A stretch of DNA of 64,000 bases from Arcicella sp034519515 (GCA_034519515.1 JAXHOK010000048.1:90945-154944); one strand, 5' to 3'. Positions 8,290 to 16,520 are shown, counted from the first letter of the stretch. Numbers and translations: made by a program. The notes: a model not told the origin generated them from the letters alone.

Positions 8290-9480
8290 TCAAAGACCCG
8301 TAACCTTCCGATGAATCATAGTCTGATTGGAAACAATCTTCGAGAAACCCCTCACATCATCGCCCGACCAGGCTTTGTTCATTTCGCCGTAAGCCCCAAA
8401 AACTGGCGACATCAAGTCGTAAGGCGATTCTATGCCCGTTAGGAAATAACGATAGGGAGCTAACTGCACATCCACCGTACCCGTTACAAACGTCTGAGTA
8501 TCAGTCAAAAATGTTTCAATATTTCGCATCGCAGGTTCTAAAAATTGTCCTTCATGGAGCATCGTGCCGTAATTATCGCCCAATAATTGCTTGAAATACA
8601 ATTGCTGTTTTGTGAGGGTATGTTTTTCTAATAAATGGTGAGCCTTGATGATGATTAAAGGGGCGGCGGCTTCAAAACCGACTCGACCTTTAATGCCAAT
8701 GATGGTATCGCCCACGTGTATATCTCGACCGATGCCGTAGGGTGAAGCCATCGCCGCCAACGCACGAATTGCCGCCACGGGACTCATCGTTACACCGTTG
8801 ATACCTACGAATTCGCCTTTTTCAAAGTGCAATTTCACGGTTTCTTCGCCCGTTTTTGTTACCTGCGTGGGCCAAGCCGATTCGGGTAAAAATCCGTTGG
8901 AAGTGAGCGTTTCTTTGCCCCCGACTGATGTTCCCCAAAGTCCTTTGTTGATGGAATATTGGTTTTTGACCCAATCACGAACTACGCCTTTCGATTTCAA
9001 ATATTCGATTTCATCTTCACGAGACAGTTGCATATCTCGGATGGGCGTAATGATTTCAACATCGGGGTTCATAATTCTGAAAACCACATCAAAACGCACT
9101 TGGTCGTTGCCCGCCCCCGTGCTGCCGTGGGCAATGGCTTTTGCTCCGATTTTGTTGGCATACTCCGCCACGGCTGTTGCCTGAAAAACCCGCTCTGCCG
9201 ACACTGAAAGCGGATAAGTGTTGTTTTTCAAAACATTACCATAGACCATATACCGAATACAATCGTGATAATATTTCTGGACTACATCAAGGACTACGTG
9301 GCTCACAACGCCCAATCCGTAGGCTTTTTGTTCGATGTCCTTCAATTCTTCGGGACTGAAACCGCCCGTATCCACCAAGGCAGAATGGACTTCATAGCCC
9401 CGCTCATCGGACAGATATTTTACACAATAAGAGGTATCTAAACCTCCCGAAAACGCTAATAATACTTTTGGTTTGGTCAT
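8290..9480 (-). CDS. argG: argininosuccinate synthase
   Basis: This 396-residue enzyme begins with the ATP pyrophosphatase loop AFSGGLDTSYC (residues 9-19). It contains AHGSTGAGNDQVRFD, the citrulline/aspartate-binding segment typical of ArgG. It joins citrulline and aspartate using ATP. The length and motifs fit the shorter Bacteroidota form. In Bacteroidota argG commonly sits between the arg-type GNAT and argC; here accessory genes separate it from both. The promoter must lie at 9481-9530, back to back with a structured RNA candidate. Confidence 0.93.
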   Translation of the reverse strand: MTKPKVLLAFSGGLDTSYCVKYLSDERGYEVHSALVDTGGFSPEELKDIEQKAYGLGVVSHVVLDVVQKYYHDCIRYMVYGNVLKNNTYPLSVSAERVFQATAVAEYANKIGAKAIAHGSTGAGNDQVRFDVVFRIMNPDVEIITPIRDMQLSREDEIEYLKSKGVVRDWVKNQYSINKGLWGTSVGGKETLTSNGFLPESAWPTQVTKTGEETVKLHFEKGEFVGINGVTMSPVAAIRALAAMASPYGIGRDIHVGDTIIGIKGRVGFEAAAPLIIIKAHHLLEKHTLTKQQLYFKQLLGDNYGTMLHEGQFLEPAMRNIETFLTDTQTFVTGTVDVQLAPYRYFLTGIESPYDLMSPVFGAYGEMNKAWSGDDVRGFSKIVSNQTMIHRKVTGL

Positions 9481-9533
9481 TTTTTGTGGTAAGCATTACG
9501 CAATAGGCGATATGCTGGTATTTTGATTTTCTA

Positions 9534-9563
9534 TTGACTTTTAATTATATTTTCGTAAGTTTG
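9534..9563 (+). promoter_or_regulatory. strong Bacteroidota-type promoter
   Basis: TTG at 9534-9536, then 19 bases, then TAAGTTTG at 9556-9563. This is an exact match to the TAnnTTTG -7 box with a TTG -33 box at normal spacing. It points right, away from argG, into the structured region that follows. Confidence 0.75.
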
Positions 9564-9568
9564 TGCCA

Positions 9569-9740
9569 TAAAACGAAGTCGTTTCGGACGTTAAAAGAGA
9601 AGGGCAGGCAACTGGGCATACACTCGTCGTTTTCAAAAAAGAATCAAGATTACTTGGTTCTTTTTGTTTTGAATATCCTCATTGAGTTCAAGGCAATCGT
9701 TTTTCGTCCTTCTCTCACTTCTTGAACAACCACATATTTT
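9569..9740 (+). ncRNA. candidate structured non-coding RNA with 6S-like architecture
   Basis: Transcription from the promoter above would start near 9569. The predicted transcript has an outer stem of GAAGT (9575-9579) with ACTTC (9717-9721) and AGAGAAGG (9596-9603) with CCTTCTCT (9708-9715). Next comes a large open internal loop (about 31 and 42 bases). An inner hairpin at 9635-9665 pairs AAAAGAAtCAAG with CTTGgTTCTTTT around an ATTA loop. A closing stem, a central bubble and a terminal stem in about 170 bases is the plan of 6S RNA. No coding frame with protein character is present. The RNA is supported by promoter and pairing; the 6S identity is only a suggestion. Confidence 0.5.
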
Positions 9741-9765
9741 TTCCTTGACTGATAACTTTTGCTGT

Positions 9766-9892
9766 CCCATGGTCGTGTGTCCTCACCGACCACTCATGTG
9801 TAAGCAAATGCCAACTTGTTTTTTTATAATTTACTGATAATCAAATATTTGTGTTGCTTACGCACGATGTCTGGTGGGACACCAGCCACGGA
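9766..9892. repeat. imperfect inverted repeat with 40-base arms
   Basis: The arm at 9766-9807 (containing GTGTGTCCTCACCGACCAC and ending GTAAGCAA) matches the complement of 9854-9892 (TTGCTTACGCACGATG...GGTGGGACACCAGCCACGG) with scattered mismatches. The spacer of about 45 bases is AT-rich. No coding sequence lies inside. It looks like a miniature or palindromic repeat element upstream of a minus-strand gene's end. Confidence 0.6.
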
Positions 9893-9903
9893 GTGAGTTT
9901 ATT

Positions 9904-10692
9904 TTACCTGTTTTTCTGTTCTGTTAAAGTATCAATTCTCACCTTAGATCTATCAGAAATATATTGCATTACTTCTGATAAATTTTCAGTTCCTCTTATT
10001 CCCGATGATGTGTGCCACTCATCATTATTAACAAAAATTACCTTATATTCATCTTCAACTAAAACCGCAACATCGGGATTTGGGTTTGGATAAAATTGAA
10101 TGGTTTTAACTTGATTAAATAAGTATTTCTTTTTTGCAGTTGTTCCCTCCTCTCCCAATTCTATGGAATCTTTGGTAATTTTTCCGTCCATATTCCACAG
10201 CCAAAAAAGTAAAAATACTGTTATGCTTCCGAAAATTATTTTCCAGTATTTCACAAATATTTCCCCTCCATTTGCCGATAATCCATATTCTAATTCGTAC
10301 TTGATATTATACTTTTCATAATCTTCTTGCGACATCATAGAAAGCATTATATTTTCCATGATTGAAATTGAAAAGGTAAATATCAAACATACTGTCAGAA
10401 GCAAAGGCATAGTTTCAAAACGTAAGTAAAAAACAGCATCATCAGGTTTGACAGATGTTAAAATACTAATATATTTCAAAGAGTAATAAAGCAAAACACC
10501 CAAGAACAATAATACAATTATTGAAATTGAGGGCAACCACTTATATTTTTTGTAAGTCTGTTCAATATCTTCTAATTCATATTTTTTAAAGTCTTTTTCC
10601 TTTTTATTAGTAGGAAATATTTTTGCTAAAATGAATACAACAAGTAATACAAGTAAGTGTTGAGAATGTTGTAAAATATCTTTAAAGTCCAT
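9904..10692 (-). CDS. membrane protein of unknown function
   Basis: This 262-residue protein has four hydrophobic segments (about residues 12-24, 55-78, 93-113 and 150-166). The cytoplasmic linker in the N-terminal half is charged (KKEKDFKKYELEDIEQTYKKYKW). A soluble C-terminal domain rich in beta strands follows (about 175-262). No family was recognised. Its upstream 50 bases are nearly identical to those of the next gene upstream, which suggests a shared promoter or a segmental duplication. Confidence 0.55.
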   Translation of the reverse strand: MDFKDILQHSQHLLVLLVVFILAKIFPTNKKEKDFKKYELEDIEQTYKKYKWLPSISIIVLLFLGVLLYYSLKYISILTSVKPDDAVFYLRFETMPLLLTVCLIFTFSISIMENIMLSMMSQEDYEKYNIKYELEYGLSANGGEIFVKYWKIIFGSITVFLLFWLWNMDGKITKDSIELGEEGTTAKKKYLFNQVKTIQFYPNPNPDVAVLVEDEYKVIFVNNDEWHTSSGIRGTENLSEVMQYISDRSKVRIDTLTEQKNR

Positions 10693-10693
10693 A

Positions 10694-10743
10694 CAAAAGC
10701 AATCGAACGAATATATTCTAATTTATAAATATCTGATAATCAA
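10694..10743. repeat. 50-bp duplicated upstream segment, copy A
   Basis: This segment matches 11399-11448 with two differences (it starts CAAAAGCAATCGAACGAATA). Both copies lie just upstream of a minus-strand gene and in the same orientation. Confidence 0.8.
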
Positions 10744-10747
10744 TGCC

Positions 10748-11374
10748 TTATTTATTATAAAATGTATCTGTAAGGTAGAAAACGGTATCAATAAATTGAA
10801 GAATGCCATTTTCAGTTAATACATTTTCATCGTGCAAGTCTTCGAGAATTATTCCTAAATCTGGGTTATAATAATCATTATTCCGAGTATTTACAAATCC
10901 ATTTGCAGCCATAAATTCCTTCACAAATGCTAAATTGGTTTTCTCAGTTGCTCTGATAAACGCCTGTCTTACAACAGCATAAATAGTATTTTCTTCTTGA
11001 TAAAAACCTAAAAGTTCATAAGCTGTATCAGGGAAAAAGTAGTTATTCAGCAATAGATTATGAAAGTAATCCGTCCACGAAGCATAAAAAATAGCATCGT
11101 TTAATTTGAGTACGTTCTTACCGTCGTTGAGATAAACTCTTTGTTCCGCACCTTCTGAAATATAATTTTCAATGTTTATTTCCCTTATCCACAAGTTGTT
11201 ATCCGTAATGTAAGAGGTTAAGATTTCTGTTTCTTGCTTTCGGAAGAACTCTGACTCTTTAACCAGTTTACTTGCTCTCGTGCTTCTTTTAAGGTAATTG
11301 GCAACTGCTTGGACAGCATTTCCATAGATAACTTCGCCCTCTCCTGAAATGATATTTTGTAGCTCATATTTCAT
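10748..11374 (-). CDS. putative polyvalent-protein-type kinase (Kinase-PolyVal-like)
   Basis: The 208-residue protein contains EGAEQRVYLNDGKNVLKLND (about residues 73-92), a degenerate ATP-binding Gly loop and lysine, and near the C-terminus LEDLHDENVL...GILQFIDTVFY. The D-L-H-D-E-N catalytic-loop look and a following I-D-T metal-binding-like Asp match the compact Ser/Thr/Tyr kinase domain found in polyvalent proteins of phages and conjugative elements. That family normally acts early after entry into a new host, which fits a mobile origin. It is a stand-alone domain here. Confidence 0.6.
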   Translation of the reverse strand: MKYELQNIISGEGEVIYGNAVQAVANYLKRSTRASKLVKESEFFRKQETEILTSYITDNNLWIREINIENYISEGAEQRVYLNDGKNVLKLNDAIFYASWTDYFHNLLLNNYFFPDTAYELLGFYQEENTIYAVVRQAFIRATEKTNLAFVKEFMAANGFVNTRNNDYYNPDLGIILEDLHDENVLTENGILQFIDTVFYLTDTFYNK

Positions 11375-11398
11375 TTAGTTTATGTTTTCTGTCTTTTG

Positions 11399-11448
11399 CA
11401 AAAGCAGTCGAACGAATATATTTTAATTTATAAATATCTGATAATCAA
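11399..11448. repeat. 50-bp duplicated upstream segment, copy B
   Basis: This is the partner of 10694-10743, two differences in 50 bases. It lies about 25 bases upstream of the polyvalent-kinase-like gene and reads into it on the minus strand. It ends in CTGATAATCAA, a string also present at 9834-9844. Confidence 0.8.
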
Positions 11449-11457
11449 GCGTAAAGC

Positions 11458-11754
11458 TCACACACCCACAATCTCCTCTGAAACCATTATCAAGGTAATG
11501 TTCAAATGTTTTTCAATCAGGGTAACAGTTTCTAAGGTAAAATTGTGTGTGCCTGAAAGCCACTTCGTAACCTCCGAAGGACGTTTATTCATCGCTTCGG
11601 CTAATTGTTTTTGTGTCCAATTTTTTACCTTCAAAGCATCATCAATTCTGGCAGCAATCAACATTCTCCTCCGCACCATTTCTCGGCGAGATGGGTCAAT
11701 ATTTTTCAAGGCTTCTTGAATAATTGGGCTGGTATATTTTCGGGGTTTATTCAT
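11458..11754 (-). CDS. XRE-family helix-turn-helix regulator (HigA-like), orphan
   Basis: A 98-residue DNA-binding protein. The start at 11754 (MNKPRKYTSP) is chosen because its paralogue at 21734 begins the same way (MNKAREYHSP). The HTH runs WTQKQLAEAMNKRPSEVTKWLSG (23 residues, about 44-66). The paralogue forms a toxin-antitoxin pair, but no HigB-like toxin precedes this copy, so it is an orphan antitoxin/regulator. Alternatively, it could act as a plain repressor. Confidence 0.78.
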   Translation of the reverse strand: MNKPRKYTSPIIQEALKNIDPSRREMVRRRMLIAARIDDALKVKNWTQKQLAEAMNKRPSEVTKWLSGTHNFTLETVTLIEKHLNITLIMVSEEIVGV

Positions 11755-11788
11755 TTTGAATACTCTAATCGAATTAATCATGAAAATG

Positions 11789-11983
11789 TCATTGCGAAGC
11801 ACGAATCGGAGTTTCGTTAAACCAATCTTTCGACTTACGGGCAATGAACTTCAAACTCAATTGCACCATCTGCACCACAGGAGCAACGTCTGACTCGCCA
11901 CCGTCGGCTTTGGTGGTTCGGGTTGATAAATAAATATTAATCCCAAACGTCAAGGCAACGATAATTGGATAAGAAATATACAT
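11789..11983 (-). CDS. possible small membrane-anchored protein after the GNAT gene
   Basis: The frame gives 64 residues with an N-terminal hydrophobic helix (YPIIVALTFGINIYL). It starts 13 bases after the GNAT stop. Its last third reads into a CATTGCGAAGCACGAATC-type intergenic repeat (also seen at 37.84 kb), so the C-terminus may be repeat-derived. The frame could be real or a decayed remnant. Confidence 0.35.
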   Translation of the reverse strand: MYISYPIIVALTFGINIYLSTRTTKADGGESDVAPVVQMVQLSLKFIARKSKDWFNETPIRASQ

Positions 11984-11996
11984 TTTGTTTTGATTA

Positions 11997-12818
11997 CTAA
12001 ATCCCCGGCCTTGCCACTCGCTTGGCTTGCATCTTCAAAAACATCTTTTCCTTAATGGATTTCAACCTTTCCAAGACCTTCACATCCTTCAAAAAATTCC
12101 ATTCTACGTGTTCGGGTTCTTTTTGTTTTTGTGCTTCTGCTTCACGTTTTGCCTTGTTTTTCTCCCACTCGGGGTCAAAAATCATGCCTGTGCATAGGCA
12201 ATGCTTACGGTCGGTGCGGGTCAAAACGTCATAGTTCACGCATGACTTGCAGCCATTCCAGAAGGCATCATTTACGGGTAATTCGCTGAACGTAGTGGGT
12301 TCGTAACCCAATTCAGAATTGATTTTCATCACTGCCAAAGAAGTCGTTATTCCAATGATTTTGGCATCGGGATAATTTTCCCTTGACAATTCAAAAGCCC
12401 TCATTTTTACGGCTTTGGCAACGCCAAATTTCCGCCATTCGGGCTTTACGATAAGTCCAGAATTTGCCACAAATTTGCCATGTTCCCAAGTTTCCACGTA
12501 ACAAAAACCAATGAATTCGCCTTCGTTGTTGAGGGCAATAATGGCTTTACCTTCCTCCATTTTTGTGCGTAAATATTCAGGAGAACGCTTGGCGATTCCC
12601 GTGCCACGTGCTTTGGCGGATTCTTCCATTTCGTAACAAATGGATTCGGCAAGATGTAAATGTTCTGTCGTAGCGACTTGAACGGTGTAGTTTTCGATAA
12701 GATTTTCAGAGATTAATGCTTTTTCCACTGTTGAAATGTTGCTAAAAATGTTTTTGGAGATGATGGTAGATGATAAATCACCACGACTTAACGAATTGAG
12801 CCTTAGAATATTAAACAA
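11997..12818 (-). CDS. GNAT acyltransferase of the Bacteroidota arginine cluster
   Basis: The 273-residue protein has a GNAT core at about residues 45-180: ESAKARGTGIAKRSPEY, then FIGFCYVETW, then GLIVKPEWRKFGVAKAVKM (the acetyl-CoA loop region). A cysteine-containing segment follows (CKSCVNYD, CLCTGMIFDPEWEK), then a charged C-terminal tail. This family typically lies beside argG in Bacteroidota and is thought to supply the acylglutamate for arginine synthesis (family knowledge; not proven here). In this genome three to four unrelated genes separate it from argG. Confidence 0.8.
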   Translation of the reverse strand: MFNILRLNSLSRGDLSSTIISKNIFSNISTVEKALISENLIENYTVQVATTEHLHLAESICYEMEESAKARGTGIAKRSPEYLRTKMEEGKAIIALNNEGEFIGFCYVETWEHGKFVANSGLIVKPEWRKFGVAKAVKMRAFELSRENYPDAKIIGITTSLAVMKINSELGYEPTTFSELPVNDAFWNGCKSCVNYDVLTRTDRKHCLCTGMIFDPEWEKNKAKREAEAQKQKEPEHVEWNFLKDVKVLERLKSIKEKMFLKMQAKRVARPGI

Positions 12819-13142
12819 CTACACGAAAACGTTTTGAGAAATATCTGCCACATAGGCAAACGAACAGGATTAGGGTATCAGACCCTACGGAAGAATGTAC
12901 ACCTAAAAACGGGTGTAGGGATGTATGAATATGATATGAATTTAACTTCGTATTTCATTTTTTGAGATTGATTTTCGATTGAAACCGAATAATCATGCAA
13001 AGTTTACCAAAACAAAATGAGAGTTGCAATATTTATTTGTGATATTTTGAGCGGTGAGCAACGAGCAGTGAGTAATGAGGCATGAGTAGTGGTAATAAGT
13101 AATGAGCAGTGAGCAGTGAATTGAATACTCAAACCTCATGCC
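12819..13142. other. intergenic region with short repeats
   Basis: This 324-base gap has a small palindrome TAGGGTATCAGACCCTA (12872-12888) and, at 13051-13140, tandem-like GAGCAGTGAGTAATGAG units with their complements. No gene or clear promoter was recognised, although the GNAT promoter should lie near 12830-12960. Confidence 0.5.
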
Positions 13143-14276
13143 TCATCGCTCAAACCTCAAAGCCTTTCCAATCATATTGCCCTGGTATTCAACTAATTGA
13201 GAAGTATTTTCAATCGCTTTTTCTAAACTCATCGGCTCGTTCAGAATAGAGGTTGCGTATATTACTCCCTCTTGTGCAATGATTTGTTCAACATCTTGCA
13301 TTGTGCCGCAAATCAATATGCTCGGGACGTTGAATTTATTGGCTCTTTTAACTAATCGGGAGATGAGTTTTCCTTGCCACGTTTGGCTGTCAATCTTCCC
13401 TTCACCCGTGATGAGGACATTGGCATTTTTTAGTTTTTCGTCAATATCGCTAATGTCCAAAATCCAGTCGGCGGCGGAACAAATTTGAGCGTTCAGAAAT
13501 GCCAATCCTCCGCCACCAATGCCTCCACCCGCACCACTTCCTTGTATGGATTGAACGTCAATATTAAATTCTTTTTGGAATATCTGAGCTAAATTTTCTA
13601 AGCCTTTGTCCAATAAATTTATCGCATTTTCATCCGCCCCTTTTTGCTTGGCAAAGACTTTTGCCGCTCCGTTTTCACCATAAAAAGGATTTGTTACGTC
13701 GGTGGCTATGGTAAATTTTATATTAGCTAATTTGGGATGAACCTTACTTTTATCAATCGAATGGATTTGCAGAAGATTCTCCCCAACTGGCTTCAATTCA
13801 TTCTCATTTTCATCCAAAAAAACATATCCCAAAGCCGCCGCCATCCCAATCCCACCATCGTTAGTAGCACTTCCGCCTACGGTCAGGATTATTTCACTGG
13901 CATCTTTTTTCAAAGTATCCATAATCAATTGACCTGTGCCGAAGGTACTGGTTATCAAAGCATTACGTTGCTCTTTTTTTAATAACTCAATCCCCGATGC
14001 CCTTGCCATTTCCACGATTGCGGTGCGTGTGGAAGGAATCCAGAGGTATTGGGCTTGAATATTTCGGAATAATGGGTCTTGTACTTCACAAGTGATAAAC
14101 TCGCCTCCCAAAACGATTTGGAGGGTTTCGAGCGTACCTTCTCCACCGTCTGCCAATGGGAGTATCTCAACTTTGGCGGTGGGGAATGTTTTTAAGATTC
14201 CCTTTTTCAATCCCTCACAAATTTGGAGGGCGGTTTGGGAATCCTTGAATTTATCGGTGGCGATGAGGATATTCAT
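13143..14276 (-). CDS. glycerate kinase (GlxK/GarK family)
   Basis: The 377-residue protein matches the bacterial glycerate 2-kinase family: N-terminal IATDKFKDSQTA, LPLADGGEGTLETL (about 41-54), GGSATNDGGIGMAAALG (about 133-149), GSGAGGGIGGGGLAF and the C-terminal TGEGKIDSQTWQGK. It phosphorylates D-glycerate using ATP, linking glyoxylate or sugar-acid breakdown to glycolysis. It is probably monocistronic. The upstream region carries tandem palindromic repeats. Confidence 0.9.
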   Translation of the reverse strand: MNILIATDKFKDSQTALQICEGLKKGILKTFPTAKVEILPLADGGEGTLETLQIVLGGEFITCEVQDPLFRNIQAQYLWIPSTRTAIVEMARASGIELLKKEQRNALITSTFGTGQLIMDTLKKDASEIILTVGGSATNDGGIGMAAALGYVFLDENENELKPVGENLLQIHSIDKSKVHPKLANIKFTIATDVTNPFYGENGAAKVFAKQKGADENAINLLDKGLENLAQIFQKEFNIDVQSIQGSGAGGGIGGGGLAFLNAQICSAADWILDISDIDEKLKNANVLITGEGKIDSQTWQGKLISRLVKRANKFNVPSILICGTMQDVEQIIAQEGVIYATSILNEPMSLEKAIENTSQLVEYQGNMIGKALRFER

Positions 14277-14304
14277 TTTTACTTTTTTTCTATAAATTGA
14301 ATTT

Positions 14305-14480
14305 ATTTGGAAACTGTAACACGGACAGCCTTGTCCGTAGTAAAATAATCATTTGGAAACTGTAACACTGACAGACGACAGACTTGTCCGCAGCAAAATA
14401 ATCATTTTTCGCATACGGACAAGGCTGTCAGTAATAAAATAATCATTTTTCGCATACGGACAAGGCTATCCGTATTACAA
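14305..14480. repeat. tandem ACGGACA palindromic repeat array
   Basis: Four units of 40-60 bases each contain a version of ACGGACAGCCTTGTCCGT and are joined by a shared TARAATAATCATTT linker. The first two begin TTTGGAAACTGTAACAC and the last two TTTTTCGCATACGG. One unit has an internal duplication (GACAGACGACAGAC). The same palindrome occurs singly at 5832. Confidence 0.8.
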
Positions 14481-14669
14481 TTCAGTAAAATACGTTTTGT
14501 GGAACGTATAGTTAAACAATTAATAATCAGCTTTTTATGTATTTTAATAAAATACTAAAACTTGCTTTTTTCAGTTATTTTTCTTAAAATTGAATGTAAA
14601 ATAAATGATAGGGGTTAGGTGTTAAGATACCACCCTCAAATCTCGATACTTACTGCTCAACGCTCAAAA

Positions 14670-15320
14670 ATGTCTATTGCTCCCAAATTAAATACTAATA
14701 AACTCACCGCTGATGACCTCATTTATGGGTATATGAACGGTATTTTTCCGATGGCAGACAATGACGGAACACTCTACTGGTATTCGCCTGAACCCCGTGC
14801 CGTTATTCCGATTGAGACTTACAAATCCCCAAAATCGCTTCGTCCTGTTATCAATAAAAAGAGTTTTGAAGTACGCATATCCGCTGATTTTGAACAAGTT
14901 ATGCGTAATTGTGCCTCCGCCCGCAAAGGTGACGGAGAAACTTGGATTTCTGAAGAAATCATTGAAGCCTATTGTGAATTACACAAAATGGGCTTGGCAT
15001 ATTCTGTGGAAACTTATCTTGATAATCAACTGGTGGGCGGACTTTATGGCGTTTCAATCGGAGCCGCTTTTTTTGGCGAATCCATGTTTTATAAAGTCCC
15101 TGATGCTTCCAAGGTTGCCTTTCATTATTTGATGGAAATATTGAAACATCAAGGCTATGAATTGCTTGATACTCAGTTTATTAACGATAATGTCAAACGT
15201 TTTGGAGCCATCGAAATACCCCGTTCCGAATACGTCAAAATCCTCAAAAGCTCCTTGGAAAAACGCTGCCATTTCACCGAAGATGCGTTGGCTCATCTCT
15301 TTCTTGGTGAACGATTTTAA
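14670..15320 (+). CDS. aat: leucyl/phenylalanyl-tRNA-protein transferase
   Basis: The 216-residue enzyme transfers Leu or Phe to N-terminal Arg or Lys of proteins, marking them for ClpS/ClpAP turnover. Signature motifs are GYMNGIFPM and WYSPEPRAVIP near the N-terminus and SVETYLDNQLVGGLYGVSIGAAFFGESMF in the middle. The ATG at 14670 is chosen because the 17 upstream in-frame codons run through a gene-border repeat and do not match the family. The length is typical of Bacteroidota Aat. Confidence 0.92.
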   Translation: MSIAPKLNTNKLTADDLIYGYMNGIFPMADNDGTLYWYSPEPRAVIPIETYKSPKSLRPVINKKSFEVRISADFEQVMRNCASARKGDGETWISEEIIEAYCELHKMGLAYSVETYLDNQLVGGLYGVSIGAAFFGESMFYKVPDASKVAFHYLMEILKHQGYELLDTQFINDNVKRFGAIEIPRSEYVKILKSSLEKRCHFTEDALAHLFLGERF

Positions 15321-15475
15321 ACGGTAAAGGGTGAACGGCACACGGTAAACGGTTTTGGGTAATAAACTTTTCCACGAAATTTATATCCTGTAAATTTGTC
15401 TAAGTCTTCACTCAATTGCTATCCCGTGAGGATATTCAATCATTCAATCATTAGCTCATTCAATCATTGCCAATA
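15321..15475. repeat. GGTGAACGG repeat and ATTCAATCATT repeats before proB
   Basis: The aat stop is followed directly by ACGGTAAAGGGTGAACGGCA, a member of the dispersed repeat family. The last 50 bases before proB contain CATTCAATCATTAGCTCATT-type short repeats. Confidence 0.6.
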
Positions 15476-16510
15476 ATGTCTAAACCCATCATCGTTATCA
15501 AATTCGGAACGGCTTCCATTACTCACAAAACTGGCGAATTGAACGAAGAAATTTTGCAGGAAATCGCTCGACAAATATCCATTCTTCATGCTGATTATCA
15601 AATAGTTATGGTTTCTTCTGGGGCTGTGGGTGCTGGTCGTGGATTTATCCAAAATTATAAAGGAACAATCTCCGAACGCAAAGCTGCCGCCGCCATTGGC
15701 AATCCTCTTTTATTGGCAAAGTATAATCAATATTTCGCAAAATACGGAATCGTAGTGGCTCAAAGTCTTTGCGAAAGACAACACTTTGCCAATCGAAATC
15801 AGTTTTTACAATTGAAGGAAACGTATCAAGAACTCTGGAAAAATGGAGTAATTCCGATTGCTAATGAGAACGATGTGGTGAGTAATTTGGAGTTGAAGTT
15901 TTCAGACAATGACGAATTAGCAACTTTAATCGCCACAGGTTTTGGGGCAGAAACTTTGCTTTTATGTACCTCAGTTGGTGGACTTTTGGATGCTGATAAA
16001 AACATTATTCCCTTCATTGCAAAAGTAGATTCATCTGTTTTAGGGCTTGCCAATGACGATAAATCTTCGTTGGGTTTAGGCGGGATGATTTCCAAATTGA
16101 CCTACACACGGATGGCTACACGCATGGGTACACGGGTAGTTATTTTTGGCATGAAGCCCTCCGATGGAATACTCAAAGCTATTGATAATCAGAATGGTAC
16201 GTCTTTCGCTCCTCAAGAAGTCAGTTTGAATTCACGCCAAAAATGGCTGGCTTCGGGCAGTTTGATTGCGGGTAATGTAGTGGTGGATTCGGGGGCAGTA
16301 ATAGCCTTAACTAACCGTAAAAGTTTATTGGCAGTAGGCATCAAAATGGTGGGAGGTTCTTTTGAAAAAGGAGAAGTTTTTGAGATTTTGGATAAAGACA
16401 AAAACGTCATTGCCATTGCCCGTGCCAGAGAATCTTCGGAGGTGATTTCGGATAATTTAAAGACTCAGAATTTTGAAGTAGCGAATGCCGATGAGATAGT
16501 GGTTTTGTAG
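15476..16510 (+). CDS. proB: glutamate 5-kinase
   Basis: This enzyme of 344 residues from the chosen ATG at 15476 catalyses the first step of proline synthesis. The N-terminal amino-acid-kinase domain shows VIKFGTASIT, MVSSGAVGAGRG, PIANENDVV and the substrate loop LGLGGMISKLTYTRMATRMG (20 residues). A C-terminal PUA domain occupies about residues 260-344. A TTG three codons upstream is also possible. proA is not next to it, which is unusual. A strong terminator follows. Confidence 0.92.
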   Translation: MSKPIIVIKFGTASITHKTGELNEEILQEIARQISILHADYQIVMVSSGAVGAGRGFIQNYKGTISERKAAAAIGNPLLLAKYNQYFAKYGIVVAQSLCERQHFANRNQFLQLKETYQELWKNGVIPIANENDVVSNLELKFSDNDELATLIATGFGAETLLLCTSVGGLLDADKNIIPFIAKVDSSVLGLANDDKSSLGLGGMISKLTYTRMATRMGTRVVIFGMKPSDGILKAIDNQNGTSFAPQEVSLNSRQKWLASGSLIAGNVVVDSGAVIALTNRKSLLAVGIKMVGGSFEKGEVFEILDKDKNVIAIARARESSEVISDNLKTQNFEVANADEIVVL

Positions 16511-16520
16511 GATAAAGTTT

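Noticed and set aside
9534..9725. 63-codon frame in the region after argG
   Set aside because: It starts inside the promoter, and the DNA shows RNA pairing instead of codon structure; no protein family likeness.
12872..12950. Riboswitch or arginine operator before the GNAT gene
   Set aside because: Only a small TAGGGT palindrome is present, which is more like a dispersed repeat; no known riboswitch core or ARG-box could be matched.
14305..14480. CRISPR-like array in the tandem palindromes
   Set aside because: Units vary in length and the linker, not a spacer, is conserved; no cas genes are present.
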